Assembly (NCBI RefSeq): GCF_001476655.1
Contig: NZ_LDRT01000027.1
Location: 1 to 64,000, forward strand
Length of the DNA: 64,000 bases
Direction of reading: 5' to 3'
Source of the DNA: Microbacterium testaceum
GTDB taxonomy: Bacteria > Actinomycetota > Actinomycetes > Actinomycetales > Microbacteriaceae
This document shows, one piece after another, positions 34,477 to 42,863 of this stretch. The notes under the pieces are model-generated. The model had not been told where the DNA came from and did no database searches. It saw only the letters and a program-made list of their open reading frames with translations. A program made the position numbers and the translations under genes. How positions within the stretch are numbered: the first letter of the stretch is position 1; the number at the start of each line of letters is the position of its first letter.

Positions 34477-34489
34477 GTAGTATGGCTAC
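34477..34489 (+). promoter_or_regulatory. Operator i (proximal) of the permease operon
   Basis: GTAGTATGGCTAC, identical to operator e; contains TAGTAT as possible -10. Initiation near 34491 would leave a leader of about 22 bases with GAGGA before GTG 34513. Confidence 0.7.
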
Positions 34490-34512
34490 ACAACGAGAAC
34501 GAGGATGTGCTT

Positions 34513-36576
34513 GTGACTGCGCTACTGACGATCGCCGACGATCGTGCCGCCGTGTCGTTCGACCCCGAGACCGGCGGGATCGCCGTTCTCGACGCGCCCG
34601 GACTGACACGGGATGCCGCCAGGGCGGCCTCGCTGTTCGTTCTCGAGGTCCCGCGGGGCGGTGACCGCACCGTGGTCATCGAGACCGCCGCCCAGGCGCT
34701 CTCGCACGTCGACCGCGACGGGGACCGCGCGGTGCGTCTGGTCTGGTCGAACCCCCTGACCTCCGCGGGAGAGCGTCTCTCCGGCGAGATCGCGGTGACC
34801 GCACGGATCGTCGACGGCGTGGTGCGCCTCGCCCTGACGTTCCACCTCGACGAGGGCGGCGTCGAAGCGGTGCGCTTCCCCGCGCTGCGCGGCATCCGTC
34901 CCACGAGCGGCGCTCTCGAACTCCGCGGCGTCGACTACTCCACCGGCACGCGCGTCTCGCTCCTGCCGGTGTTCGACTCGAACGCGCCGTACTGGGGCAC
35001 GACGTTCCCCGATTACGCGAGCGGCAACCTCCGCCCCGAACTCGTCGGCACCCCGACGTCGCCCTTCGTGATTCTGGCGGCCGGGAGCGGCGGCCTCACC
35101 GTTCAGCCCGCGGAGCGCACGCTCGACTTCATCGGATGGCGCGCGAGCCTCGAGCCCGGATTCGCCGACAGCCTCCTGCGGCGCGCGGGGTCGGACGGCA
35201 CCGTGACGCTGGACGCGATCCACTTCCCCGAGGGTGACGGTTCCCGGGCCTCGCTTCCGGAGATGATCCTCGCGCCCTTCGCCGGTGCGTGGAGCAACGG
35301 CTTGGCCGCCTACCTGCCCACGCAGGAGCCGACGCGGAAGAGCGCGGCATCCTGGCTCCGAGAGCCGCGCTCATGGCTGCAGGTACAGCTCATGTCGACC
35401 GAGGGGGAGCCCCGGTACGACTTCGACGCCCTCGTCGAGATCATCGAGGAGTGCGCGCGCGAGGGCATCGGGGCGATCCAGATCGTCGGCTGGAACGAGG
35501 GCGGTCAGGACGGTCTCGTTCCCCAGCACCGGCCTGCCGCCAAGCTCGGCGGGGAGGAGGGCCTGCGCCGCGCGCTCGACCGCGCGCGCGAGCTCGACGT
35601 CGCCACCGTGCTGTACGTGAAGTACGTGTGGGTCGAGAAGCCGGGACCGCTCTGGGACGAGCTCGAGCCCTTCGTCTCGCGCGACGTCAACGGGCAGCCC
35701 TACGCGCAGCCCGGTCCGGTCTACCACTCGTCGCGCAAGCGCTACGGCATCGCGACCCCCTGGTACGTGCCGCTGTGCTTCGGCGTCGAGGCGCTGCGCC
35801 GCCGCTTCGCCGACGAGGTCGCCGAGATGGCCGCGTGGGGGGCCGACGGCATCCTGGCCGATGAGTCGCTCTACCACGGGCGGGCTCTGCTGTGCTTCGC
35901 AGACGACCACGCTCACCCCGTCGGGGCGAGCGCCTTCACCTGGGATGCCGCCTTCGTCGAGGACATCCGCGCGGCCCTGGGTGCCCGCGCCGACACCTTC
36001 GTCATCGCCGCCGAGGGCGCGTACGACGACCAGTTCGCGCACTACGACGTGTCGTACTTCCGCAGCGCGTCGCCCGCGCACCGCCCGCTCGGCCGGCAGC
36101 TGCGGCCGGACGCGCGCATCGTCACGGCGCTGACCGGGTTCGACGACCGCTCGATGGTCGCACAGTGCCTTCTGTACGGGTACGCGATGAGCCTCGAGCC
36201 CTACAACTTCAAGGGACGACCGGGCGACATGCCCGCAACCGTGGCCCTCGCCCGCGCGGCCGACGCCCTGCGCGAGCGCCACCGCGACCTGCTCTGGAAC
36301 GGGCGCCTCGTCGTCGACCACGACGTCGTCGCCCACCGTGCAGACGGCACGGTCCACGACCTCCTCACCGTGTGGGAGGGGGCCGACGGCACCCGCGCCG
36401 TCGTCGTGGCCACCTACGACGATGAACCCCTGTCGCTCCATCTGACGGGTCTCGGCGACGCCGAGACCGACGACCTCGACGGGCTCCGCGCCCCGGTCTC
36501 CAAGGGGCGCATCGTCGTGCCCGCCCGGAGCGCGACCGTCGTCCTCCCCTCTTCCGACTCGATTGGATCGCTATGA
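34513..36576 (+). CDS. DUF6259-type putative glycoside hydrolase
   Basis: A 687-residue cytosolic protein. The N-terminal half is beta-rich, like the super-sandwich domains that precede GH barrels; the second half is a TIM-barrel with AIQIVGWNEGGQDGLVPQH, DVATVLYVKYVWVEKPGP, EMAAWGADGILADESLYHG and FVIAAEGAYDDQF. I associate this layout with DUF6259. The D-E of ILADES and the E of AAEGAYD are candidate catalytic acids. I use GTG 34513 because GAGGA lies seven bases upstream; GTG 34507 is an alternative. It is first of five coupled genes (stop overlaps the permease ATG), controlled by operators h and i. Confidence 0.75.
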   Translation: MTALLTIADDRAAVSFDPETGGIAVLDAPGLTRDAARAASLFVLEVPRGGDRTVVIETAAQALSHVDRDGDRAVRLVWSNPLTSAGERLSGEIAVTARIVDGVVRLALTFHLDEGGVEAVRFPALRGIRPTSGALELRGVDYSTGTRVSLLPVFDSNAPYWGTTFPDYASGNLRPELVGTPTSPFVILAAGSGGLTVQPAERTLDFIGWRASLEPGFADSLLRRAGSDGTVTLDAIHFPEGDGSRASLPEMILAPFAGAWSNGLAAYLPTQEPTRKSAASWLREPRSWLQVQLMSTEGEPRYDFDALVEIIEECAREGIGAIQIVGWNEGGQDGLVPQHRPAAKLGGEEGLRRALDRARELDVATVLYVKYVWVEKPGPLWDELEPFVSRDVNGQPYAQPGPVYHSSRKRYGIATPWYVPLCFGVEALRRRFADEVAEMAAWGADGILADESLYHGRALLCFADDHAHPVGASAFTWDAAFVEDIRAALGARADTFVIAAEGAYDDQFAHYDVSYFRSASPAHRPLGRQLRPDARIVTALTGFDDRSMVAQCLLYGYAMSLEPYNFKGRPGDMPATVALARAADALRERHRDLLWNGRLVVDHDVVAHRADGTVHDLLTVWEGADGTRAVVVATYDDEPLSLHLTGLGDAETDDLDGLRAPVSKGRIVVPARSATVVLPSSDSIGSL

Positions 36577-37562
36577 GCAGCACACGCGTCGAGGACCCGC
36601 GGGTCCTCGCCCTGGACGACCCCACCGCGACGCAGGCTGTCACGACGCGCTCGCTGAAGGTGCGCCTGTGGACAGGGCGATCCACCGCGGGCAGGTTCTG
36701 GATCGCCGTCGCCCCCGCGCTGATCCTCTACACCGTCTTCACGGTGTACCCGATGGGACAGGTCATCGTCGCGAGCTTCACCGACGCCCGCGGGTTCAAC
36801 CGCGCGTGGGAGTTCGTCGGGGCCGACAACTTCGTGCGCATCTTCTCCGGCGACCCCGTGCTCATGGAGGCGATCGGGAACACGGCGATCTACGGGTTCT
36901 TCAAGATCATCGTGCAGACGATCCTGGCGTTCCTCATCGCCGTGCTCCTGCACCGCCAGCTCCGGCTCGGCAACATCTACCGCGCGATCTTCTTCGCGCC
37001 GATGGTCATCTCGCCGGTGGCGATCGTGTTCACGTGGAGCTTCATGTACGACCCCACCACGGGCACGTTCAACACGCTGCTGCGCAGCATCGGGCTCGGG
37101 GGCCTTGCGCAGGACTGGCTCGGCAACTACGACCTCGCGCTGTACAGCGTCATCCTGGTCGACCTCTGGAGCGGACTCGGCTTCAACGTCGTCATCTTCC
37201 TCGCGGGGCTCTCGACCATCCCCGGCGAGATCCTCGAAGCGGCGAAGGTCGACGGTGCCCGCGGGTGGAAGGCGATGCGCTACATCACCATCCCGCTCAT
37301 GGTCCCCTCGATCGGTCTCGTGCTCGTGCTGTCGATCAACGGCGCGCTGCGAGCCTTCGACACCGTCTACCTGATGACGAGAGGGGGGCCGGGCAACTCG
37401 ACGCAGCTGTTCATGACCCAGGTGTTCCAGGAGGGCCTGGTGAATAACAACTTCGGCTACGCCTCGGCCATGGCCGTCCTGGTGCTGATTGTGCTCATCG
37501 CGATCGCCGCCGTGCAGAACAGACTCAACAACCGCGTCGCCGCCGAGGAGGGCAACCGATGA
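36573..37562 (+). CDS. Carbohydrate ABC transporter permease 1 (MalF-like)
   Basis: A 329-residue membrane protein with six membrane segments preceded by a roughly 45-residue cytosolic tail. The EAA loop, EAAKVDGARGWKAMRYITIP, is the contact for the ATPase. FAPMVISPVAIVFTWSFMYD and DTVYLMTRGGPGNST are typical of CUT1 permeases. Overlaps both neighbours by four bases. It should pair with the next permease and with one or both binding lipoproteins. No ATP-binding subunit is encoded in the window, so a shared MsmK-type ATPase elsewhere is likely. Confidence 0.93.
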   Translation: MSSTRVEDPRVLALDDPTATQAVTTRSLKVRLWTGRSTAGRFWIAVAPALILYTVFTVYPMGQVIVASFTDARGFNRAWEFVGADNFVRIFSGDPVLMEAIGNTAIYGFFKIIVQTILAFLIAVLLHRQLRLGNIYRAIFFAPMVISPVAIVFTWSFMYDPTTGTFNTLLRSIGLGGLAQDWLGNYDLALYSVILVDLWSGLGFNVVIFLAGLSTIPGEILEAAKVDGARGWKAMRYITIPLMVPSIGLVLVLSINGALRAFDTVYLMTRGGPGNSTQLFMTQVFQEGLVNNNFGYASAMAVLVLIVLIAIAAVQNRLNNRVAAEEGNR

Positions 37563-38419
37563 GCACGCAAGCGAACCCCCGCGTGAACACGCGGTCCCTG
37601 CTCCGCCTGGCCCGCCGCATCCCGATCAATCTGCTCCTGATCGTGCTCAGCATCGCGATGATCTACCCGATCGTCATCATCGTCATCACCGCGTTCAAGC
37701 CGAACCTCGAGGTGCTGACGAACCCGACCGGCCTGCCGCAGGCGCCGACCTTCGACAACTTCGTCACCTCCTGGCAGGATGCCGGCTTCACCAACCTCTT
37801 CTTCAACTCGGTGCTCCTGACGGTCACGAGTATGACCATCGCCACCTTCGTGGCCGCCCTCGCCTCGTACGCGATCGTGCGGCAGGCCACGCGTATCGGC
37901 TCGGGCGTGTACCTGCTGCTCGCGGCGGGCATCTTCCTGCCGATGCAGCTCGCGCTCGTGCCGCAGTTCCGCGTCGTGCGCGACCTGGGTCTCATCAACA
38001 ACTACGTCGGCGTGATCCTCATCTACATCGCCGGCGCGCTGCCCTTCGGCGTCTTCCTCATGGCGGCCTTCATGCGCCAAGTACCCAAGGAGATCGTCGA
38101 GGCCGCGGTCATCGACGGCGCGGGGTACTTCACCCTCTTCCGCCGGATCTTCCTCCCCCTCGCGCGGCCCGCGATCGCGACGTTCTGGGTGCTGCAAGGG
38201 GTGGGCGTGTGGAACGACTACCTCGTGCCACAGCTCCTGCTCACCGATCCGTCCAAGCGAACCCTGACCACGGGCGTGCTCTATTTCAAGGCGCAGTACC
38301 TCGCCGACTGGGGCAACATCATGGCGGCCGTTCTCATCATGAGTCTGCCGATCCTGCTGCTGTTCGTGTTCGCCCAGCGCTTCTTCGTCAGCGGCCTGTA
38401 CGCCGGGGCGGTGAAGTGA
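37559..38419 (+). CDS. Carbohydrate ABC transporter permease 2 (MalG-like)
   Basis: A 286-residue, six-span membrane protein. EAA loop: EAAVIDGAGYFTLFRRIFLP; the FLPMQLALVPQFRVVRDLGL segment and the C-terminal FVFAQRFFVSGLYAGAVK are standard for the second CUT1 permease. Start overlaps permease 1 (ATGA) and the stop is four bases before the GH2 gene. Forms the heterodimeric channel with permease 1. Confidence 0.93.
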   Translation: MSTQANPRVNTRSLLRLARRIPINLLLIVLSIAMIYPIVIIVITAFKPNLEVLTNPTGLPQAPTFDNFVTSWQDAGFTNLFFNSVLLTVTSMTIATFVAALASYAIVRQATRIGSGVYLLLAAGIFLPMQLALVPQFRVVRDLGLINNYVGVILIYIAGALPFGVFLMAAFMRQVPKEIVEAAVIDGAGYFTLFRRIFLPLARPAIATFWVLQGVGVWNDYLVPQLLLTDPSKRTLTTGVLYFKAQYLADWGNIMAAVLIMSLPILLLFVFAQRFFVSGLYAGAVK

Positions 38420-38423
38420 GGGC

Positions 38424-41192
38424 ATGACCTCGCTCGACGACCGCGAGCGGGCGCGTGCGCTCGCGTCGCCGCTGTACGGCGACCGCTGGGTGCAGGAGCA
38501 CGCGACTCTGCCCGTCTCCTCGCCGGTCGTCTCGACCGGCGGCGGGCCCGCCGCGAGCAGGTCGGATGCCGGGAATCCGACGCCGAGAGAGGACTCCCCG
38601 CCCCCGCGCGAGACGATCTCGCTCGACGGGGAGTGGCTGCTGGCCGGAGCTCCCGCCGGCCGCGAGTTCGCGATCGAACGGTGGTTCGCCGGACACGCCC
38701 CGCCCGCGCCCGTGGGCTGGCACCGCCCCGACACGGATCGATCGTCGTGGATCCCCGCCGCGGTGCCCGGAACCGTCCAGGCCGCCCTCGTCGCGGCGGG
38801 CGAGATCCCCGACCCGCTGCTGCACGACCACACGCACGCCGAGCTCACCGCGCACGGCGTCCCGAGCGAGTGGCCCTGGTTCTTCCGCCGCACGCGCGTC
38901 GAGGAGCAGCAGTGGTGGTACGCCCGCCGATTCGATGTGCCGGCTGCGTGGCATGGGGAGCGGGTGCGCCTCGCATTCGACGGCGTCGATGAGACGGCAT
39001 CCTTCTGGCTCAACGGTGAACCGATCGCCCGGCACTCCGGCATGTACGGCGGTCCCGACATCGACGTGACGACCCTGCTGCGCGGCGACGGCACCGATGA
39101 GATCGTCGTGCGTATCGACGCACCCCCGCGGGACTGGCACGGTGTCCTCAAACCTTCCCCGGGCTGGGGGTGGCACTACGGGCACCTCATCTCGATGGGG
39201 ATCTGGCGCGGGGTCCGCCTCGAGCGCGTCCCCGACCTCGAGCTCGACGACCTGTTCGTCTCGACCGTCCGGGCCGCGGAGGGCTCCGCGCTCCTGCGCG
39301 TGCAGTGGGATCTCGTGCGGCACACCCCGGACGAGGGAGTCGCCCCGACGCGCGTGCGCGTCCTCGATCCCGAGGGCACGGTCGTCGCCGACGTCACGGC
39401 CGAGGCCGCGGCATCCCGGGGCACGTCCCGGCACGCGGTCGAGATCGACGTGCCGGACGCGCGCCTGTGGTGGCCGTTCGGGTACGGAGCGCAGCCGCTG
39501 TACCGGGTCGAGGCGCGCGTCGACGGTTCCTCGCGCGCGACGACCGTCGGCATCCGTACCGTCGAAATGCGGGCGCTCCCCGAGATGTCGGGTGACGACG
39601 TCTACGACTGGCAGTTCGTCGTCAACGGCCGCGCCCTCTTCCTCAAGGGGGCCAACTGGTGCTTCACCGATCCGATGGCGCGTCGCGGATTCGAGATCGA
39701 TCGGCACATCCTCGACCTCTGCGTGCGGGCGAACCTGCAGATGCTCCGCGCCTGGGGCGGCGGCACCGTAGAGAGCGACGCCTTCTTCGACGAGTGCGAC
39801 CGCCGCGGCATCCTGGTCCTGCAGGAGTTCCCGTTGACCTTCGGGCTGGATGCCACGGGTGCCACGCTCGCCACCGTCGACGAGCAGGCGTCGCGCATCG
39901 TCCGGCGGCTGCGTTCGCACCCCTCTCTCGTCATGTGGGGCGGGGGGAACGAGAACCCCGACACGATCTCGGGCGACGATCTGCTCACCGTCATCGGCAC
40001 ACGCGTGCGGCAGTACGACCCGACCCGTCCTTTCCACCGCACCGACCCCTGGGGCGGTAGCGAGCACTACTACGGCGTCTATCACGAGGGCGAGCCCGTG
40101 GAGGCGTACGCGACGCACGTCCCCCCGGTGTTCGGGGAGTACGGGCTATCCAGCCAATGCGATCTCGACAGCATGGAGCGCTTCCTCGATCCGGCCCTGC
40201 TCGAGCAGTGGCCGCCTCCCGCGCACGGCGCGATCCTGCAGCACCAGGCGCAGTTCTCGCTCTTCGACCTGTTCAAGCAGGCGCGCTACGCCCACTACGG
40301 TCCCCTCACCGACTGGGCGACGTTCGTCGAGTACTCGCAGCTCGCCCAGGGCGACGCGCTCCGGTTCGCCTCGGAGCGGCTGCGCGCGCACGCCGGCGAG
40401 AGCACCGCGGCCTACTGGTTCTACAAGGTCGGCGAGGTGTTCCCCGGCGCCTCGTGGGCGATCGTGGACTACTACGGTCGCGCGAAGCTGTCGTACTACC
40501 GCGCGCGCCAGTTCGGCGCCGCGCGCTCCGCGTTCGCGGTGTACGACCGGACAGCGTTCGCCGCGGGCGAGACGTTCTCGGCCGAGGTGCACGCGGCGAA
40601 TGACACGCCGCACCCCCTGGCCGGCTCGGTGACCTCTCGTCTCTACGACGCGCGATTCCGCGTGCTGGCCGAGCGCACGGCATCCGTGGATCTGGATGCC
40701 GACTCCCACGCCCTCGCGTTCACCCTCGAGGCCGTGGTCCCCTCCGACGAGGTGCTCGTGCTGGCTGCGTACCTTCGCGACGAGCGAGGCGAGCGTGTCT
40801 CGTCGGCCTGGTACGCGCTCAACGCACAACCGAAGAGCGGCGAGGTCGCGGCCCTCGAGGCCGCGCTGCTCGACAGCCTGACCGACCGGCCGATCGAGGA
40901 ACTGCTCGCCCCCTACGCGACGGGACCGGCTCCGTTGAAGGAGCAGCCCCGCACGCGTCTGGAGGCCCGTCTCGACGGGGATGTGCTGCGCGTGCGCAAC
41001 GCGGGCGAGGTGCCGGCGCCAATAGTGCTCATCGAGGAGTTCCCCACCGCCCCGGGGGCCTGGCTTGACGACAATGCCTTCGGGCTCGAGCCCGGTGAGG
41101 AGCGCGTCATCGCGTTCGACCTGGCCGGTGCTTCGTGGAACGCCCCGCGCGTGCGGGCCTGGAACGCGGATGCCGTGGCGGTCACGTCATGA
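38424..41192 (+). CDS. GH2 beta-mannosidase-like glycosidase
   Basis: A 922-residue cytosolic enzyme with the five-domain GH2 plan: jelly roll (about 70-240), Ig-like domains, TIM-barrel (about 390-700) and C-terminal beta-domains. Acid/base glutamate in VMWGGGNENPD, nucleophile glutamate in VFGEYGLSSQCD. The arrangement resembles beta-mannosidases more than beta-galactosidases or glucuronidases. It has an unusual roughly 65-residue, proline- and serine-rich N-terminal extension. It is cotranscribed with the sugar permeases, so it likely cleaves the imported oligosaccharide; a second GH2 beta-mannosidase (49737-52202) lies in another locus. Confidence 0.85.
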   Translation: MTSLDDRERARALASPLYGDRWVQEHATLPVSSPVVSTGGGPAASRSDAGNPTPREDSPPPRETISLDGEWLLAGAPAGREFAIERWFAGHAPPAPVGWHRPDTDRSSWIPAAVPGTVQAALVAAGEIPDPLLHDHTHAELTAHGVPSEWPWFFRRTRVEEQQWWYARRFDVPAAWHGERVRLAFDGVDETASFWLNGEPIARHSGMYGGPDIDVTTLLRGDGTDEIVVRIDAPPRDWHGVLKPSPGWGWHYGHLISMGIWRGVRLERVPDLELDDLFVSTVRAAEGSALLRVQWDLVRHTPDEGVAPTRVRVLDPEGTVVADVTAEAAASRGTSRHAVEIDVPDARLWWPFGYGAQPLYRVEARVDGSSRATTVGIRTVEMRALPEMSGDDVYDWQFVVNGRALFLKGANWCFTDPMARRGFEIDRHILDLCVRANLQMLRAWGGGTVESDAFFDECDRRGILVLQEFPLTFGLDATGATLATVDEQASRIVRRLRSHPSLVMWGGGNENPDTISGDDLLTVIGTRVRQYDPTRPFHRTDPWGGSEHYYGVYHEGEPVEAYATHVPPVFGEYGLSSQCDLDSMERFLDPALLEQWPPPAHGAILQHQAQFSLFDLFKQARYAHYGPLTDWATFVEYSQLAQGDALRFASERLRAHAGESTAAYWFYKVGEVFPGASWAIVDYYGRAKLSYYRARQFGAARSAFAVYDRTAFAAGETFSAEVHAANDTPHPLAGSVTSRLYDARFRVLAERTASVDLDADSHALAFTLEAVVPSDEVLVLAAYLRDERGERVSSAWYALNAQPKSGEVAALEAALLDSLTDRPIEELLAPYATGPAPLKEQPRTRLEARLDGDVLRVRNAGEVPAPIVLIEEFPTAPGAWLDDNAFGLEPGEERVIAFDLAGASWNAPRVRAWNADAVAVTS

Positions 41193-41899
41193 CCGTGCCG
41201 CGCATCCTCGCGACCTGCGGCGGGTGGGCCGACGCCTCGTGGGGCGATGTGAGCTTCGGCCCCCTCCTACGCTTCGCCCTCGACCTGACCGGTGTCGAGG
41301 GACGGCCCCGCATCGTCTTCGTCAACACGGCCGGCGGTGACCAGCGCGGGGACGAGGGTCGAGAGCTCGGCGCCGCGATGGCGGCGGGAGTGGATGCCGT
41401 GCACCTGCGCCTCTTCGGACGCACCGCCCTCGACCTGGACGAGGTCCTCGGCGCGGCCGATCTCGTGTGGGCGGGCGGAGGGAGCGTCGCGAACCTCCTG
41501 TCGGTGTGGCGGACGCACGGTCTCGACATCGCGCTGCACCGGGCGTGGAAGCGCGGAACGCTTCTGGCCGGGACCTCGGCCGGTGCCCTGTGCTGGCACG
41601 AGGGCGGCCCGACGTCGGGATTCGGCGAGGTGCGCACGATCACGAACGGCCTGGGCTTCGTCCCCGGCTCCCTCGGGGTGCACTTCGACTCGCAAGCCTC
41701 GCGGCGCCCGGCGCTGCGGGCGGCAGTGGCGTCGGGGGCGCTCCCGGGTGGGTTCGGTCTCGACGAGGGGACCGGCGTGCTGTACGAGGGTTCCCGCGCC
41801 GTCGACGTCGTCACCGAGCGGCCCGGGGGCGTGGTGCATCGGATCGATCGCGACGGCGACGGTGTGGTCGAGGAGGCGCTGCCGACGCGGGCGTTGTGA
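41189..41899 (+). CDS. Peptidase E-like (S51) protein
   Basis: A 236-residue protein of the S51/class I glutamine-amidotransferase-like fold. The nucleophile elbow is visible as AGTSAGALCWHEGG (serine nucleophile), preceded by LVWAGGGSVANLLSVW. True peptidase E cleaves Asp-X dipeptides; many homologues have unknown roles. The ATG overlaps the GH2 stop by four bases, making it the last gene of the permease operon. Why a dipeptidase-like protein belongs with glycosidases is unclear; an amide or ester bond in the substrate is one possibility. Confidence 0.83.
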   Translation: MTVPRILATCGGWADASWGDVSFGPLLRFALDLTGVEGRPRIVFVNTAGGDQRGDEGRELGAAMAAGVDAVHLRLFGRTALDLDEVLGAADLVWAGGGSVANLLSVWRTHGLDIALHRAWKRGTLLAGTSAGALCWHEGGPTSGFGEVRTITNGLGFVPGSLGVHFDSQASRRPALRAAVASGALPGGFGLDEGTGVLYEGSRAVDVVTERPGGVVHRIDRDGDGVVEEALPTRAL

Positions 41900-41935
41900 C
41901 GCCGGCGCTGCCGCCTGGTCGAGGGGTGCGACGAC

Positions 41936-42002
41936 AACAGGGGATGCGACGAGAACAGGCCGGTCGTGGGGGAAACGGCCTGTTCCCGTGGCATCCCCTG
42001 TT
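41936..42002. repeat. Long palindrome after the permease operon
   Basis: AACAGGGGATGC (41936-41947) pairs with GCATCCCCTGTT (41991-42002); inner AACAGGCC (41954) pairs with GGCCTGTT (41977); 24 of 26 positions pair. Arms also contain the GGATGC/GCATCC motif common in this genome. It could terminate the permease operon. Confidence 0.75.
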
Positions 42003-42062
42003 CTGGTGACGGCCGGGCGGCTCTCGGGCCCGGGTGTCGCCACCCATGTCGGAGGGCCCCCA

Positions 42063-42077
42063 TAGTCTGTGCGCATG
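42063..42077 (+). promoter_or_regulatory. Leaderless promoter of tag
   Basis: TAGTCT (42063-42068), six bases (GTGCGC), ATG 42075; no ribosome site. Confidence 0.6.
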
Positions 42078-42647
42078 AGTGATCTCGTGACCGGTTCCGA
42101 CGGCATCGTCCGCTGCGCCTGGGCCGGCTCCGACGCCGAATATCAGCGCTATCACGACGAAGAGTGGGGAACGACGCTGCGCGGCGACCGCCCGCTGTTC
42201 GAGAAGATGAGCCTCGAGGGGTTCCAGGCGGGTCTCGCGTGGATCACGATCCTGCGTAAGCGCCCGCGCTTTCGCGAGGTCTTCGACGGCTTCGAGCCGC
42301 GCGCCGTCGCCGCGTTCGGGGCCGCCGACGTCGAGCGGCTGCTTCAGGATGCCGGGATCATCCGCCATCGGGGCAAGATCGAGGCCGTGATCGGCAACGC
42401 GACGATCGTGGCCGGCATGGTCGAGGGAGAACTCGACGCGCTGTTGTGGTCGTTCGCCCCGGTGGCGCACGAACCACCGGGCACCTTCGCCGACGTGCCC
42501 GCGGTGACCCCGGAATCCACCGCGATGAGCAAGGAGCTCCGACGGCGGGGCTTCCGCTTCGTCGGTCCCACCACGATGTATGCGCTCATGCAGTCCTCAG
42601 GCATGGTCGACGACCACGTCGCGGGGTGCTGGCGCGCGGCCGCCTGA
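42075..42647 (+). CDS. tag: DNA-3-methyladenine glycosylase I
   Basis: A 190-residue base-excision repair glycosylase. Tag signatures: RCAWAGSDAEYQRYHDEEWG (zinc-site cysteine and histidine), EKMSLEGFQAGLAWITILRK with the catalytic-pocket glutamate, and FRFVGPTTMYALMQSSGMVDDH near the C-terminus with the remaining zinc ligands. Removes 3-methyladenine from alkylated DNA. Start ATG 42075 fits the leaderless promoter. Monocistronic. Confidence 0.94.
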   Translation: MSDLVTGSDGIVRCAWAGSDAEYQRYHDEEWGTTLRGDRPLFEKMSLEGFQAGLAWITILRKRPRFREVFDGFEPRAVAAFGAADVERLLQDAGIIRHRGKIEAVIGNATIVAGMVEGELDALLWSFAPVAHEPPGTFADVPAVTPESTAMSKELRRRGFRFVGPTTMYALMQSSGMVDDHVAGCWRAAA

Positions 42648-42658
42648 CGCCCGACCGG

Positions 42659-42796
42659 CTACCGTTCGGTCTCCCCGCCCTCTGCGGCGTTCCTCGCGTC
42701 GATCTCGCGGAGGCGGCGCATCTGCGCCCACGGATAGAAGGCGATCCAGGCGATCGACGCGATCGATGCGCCCATGATCATCGATGACACGTCCAT
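42659..42796 (-). CDS. Small membrane protein
   Basis: A 45-residue protein with one membrane helix (MIMGASIASIAWIAFYPWA) and a charged C-terminus rich in R and E. ATG 42796 is preceded by TAACGT and seven bases, another leaderless arrangement. Upstream residues possible up to 42859 read as arginine-rich low complexity and are not included. No function known. Confidence 0.5.
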   Translation of the reverse strand: MDVSSMIMGASIASIAWIAFYPWAQMRRLREIDARNAAEGGETER

Positions 42797-42809
42797 GCCC
42801 TCGACGTTA
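42794..42809 (-). promoter_or_regulatory. Leaderless promoter of the small membrane protein
   Basis: Minus strand TAACGT (42809-42804), seven bases, ATG 42796. Confidence 0.5.
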
Positions 42810-42863
42810 CGGACGCCGGGGCGGCGGCGGATCCCCCACGCGGCGGAGAGGCTGCTCACCCGC

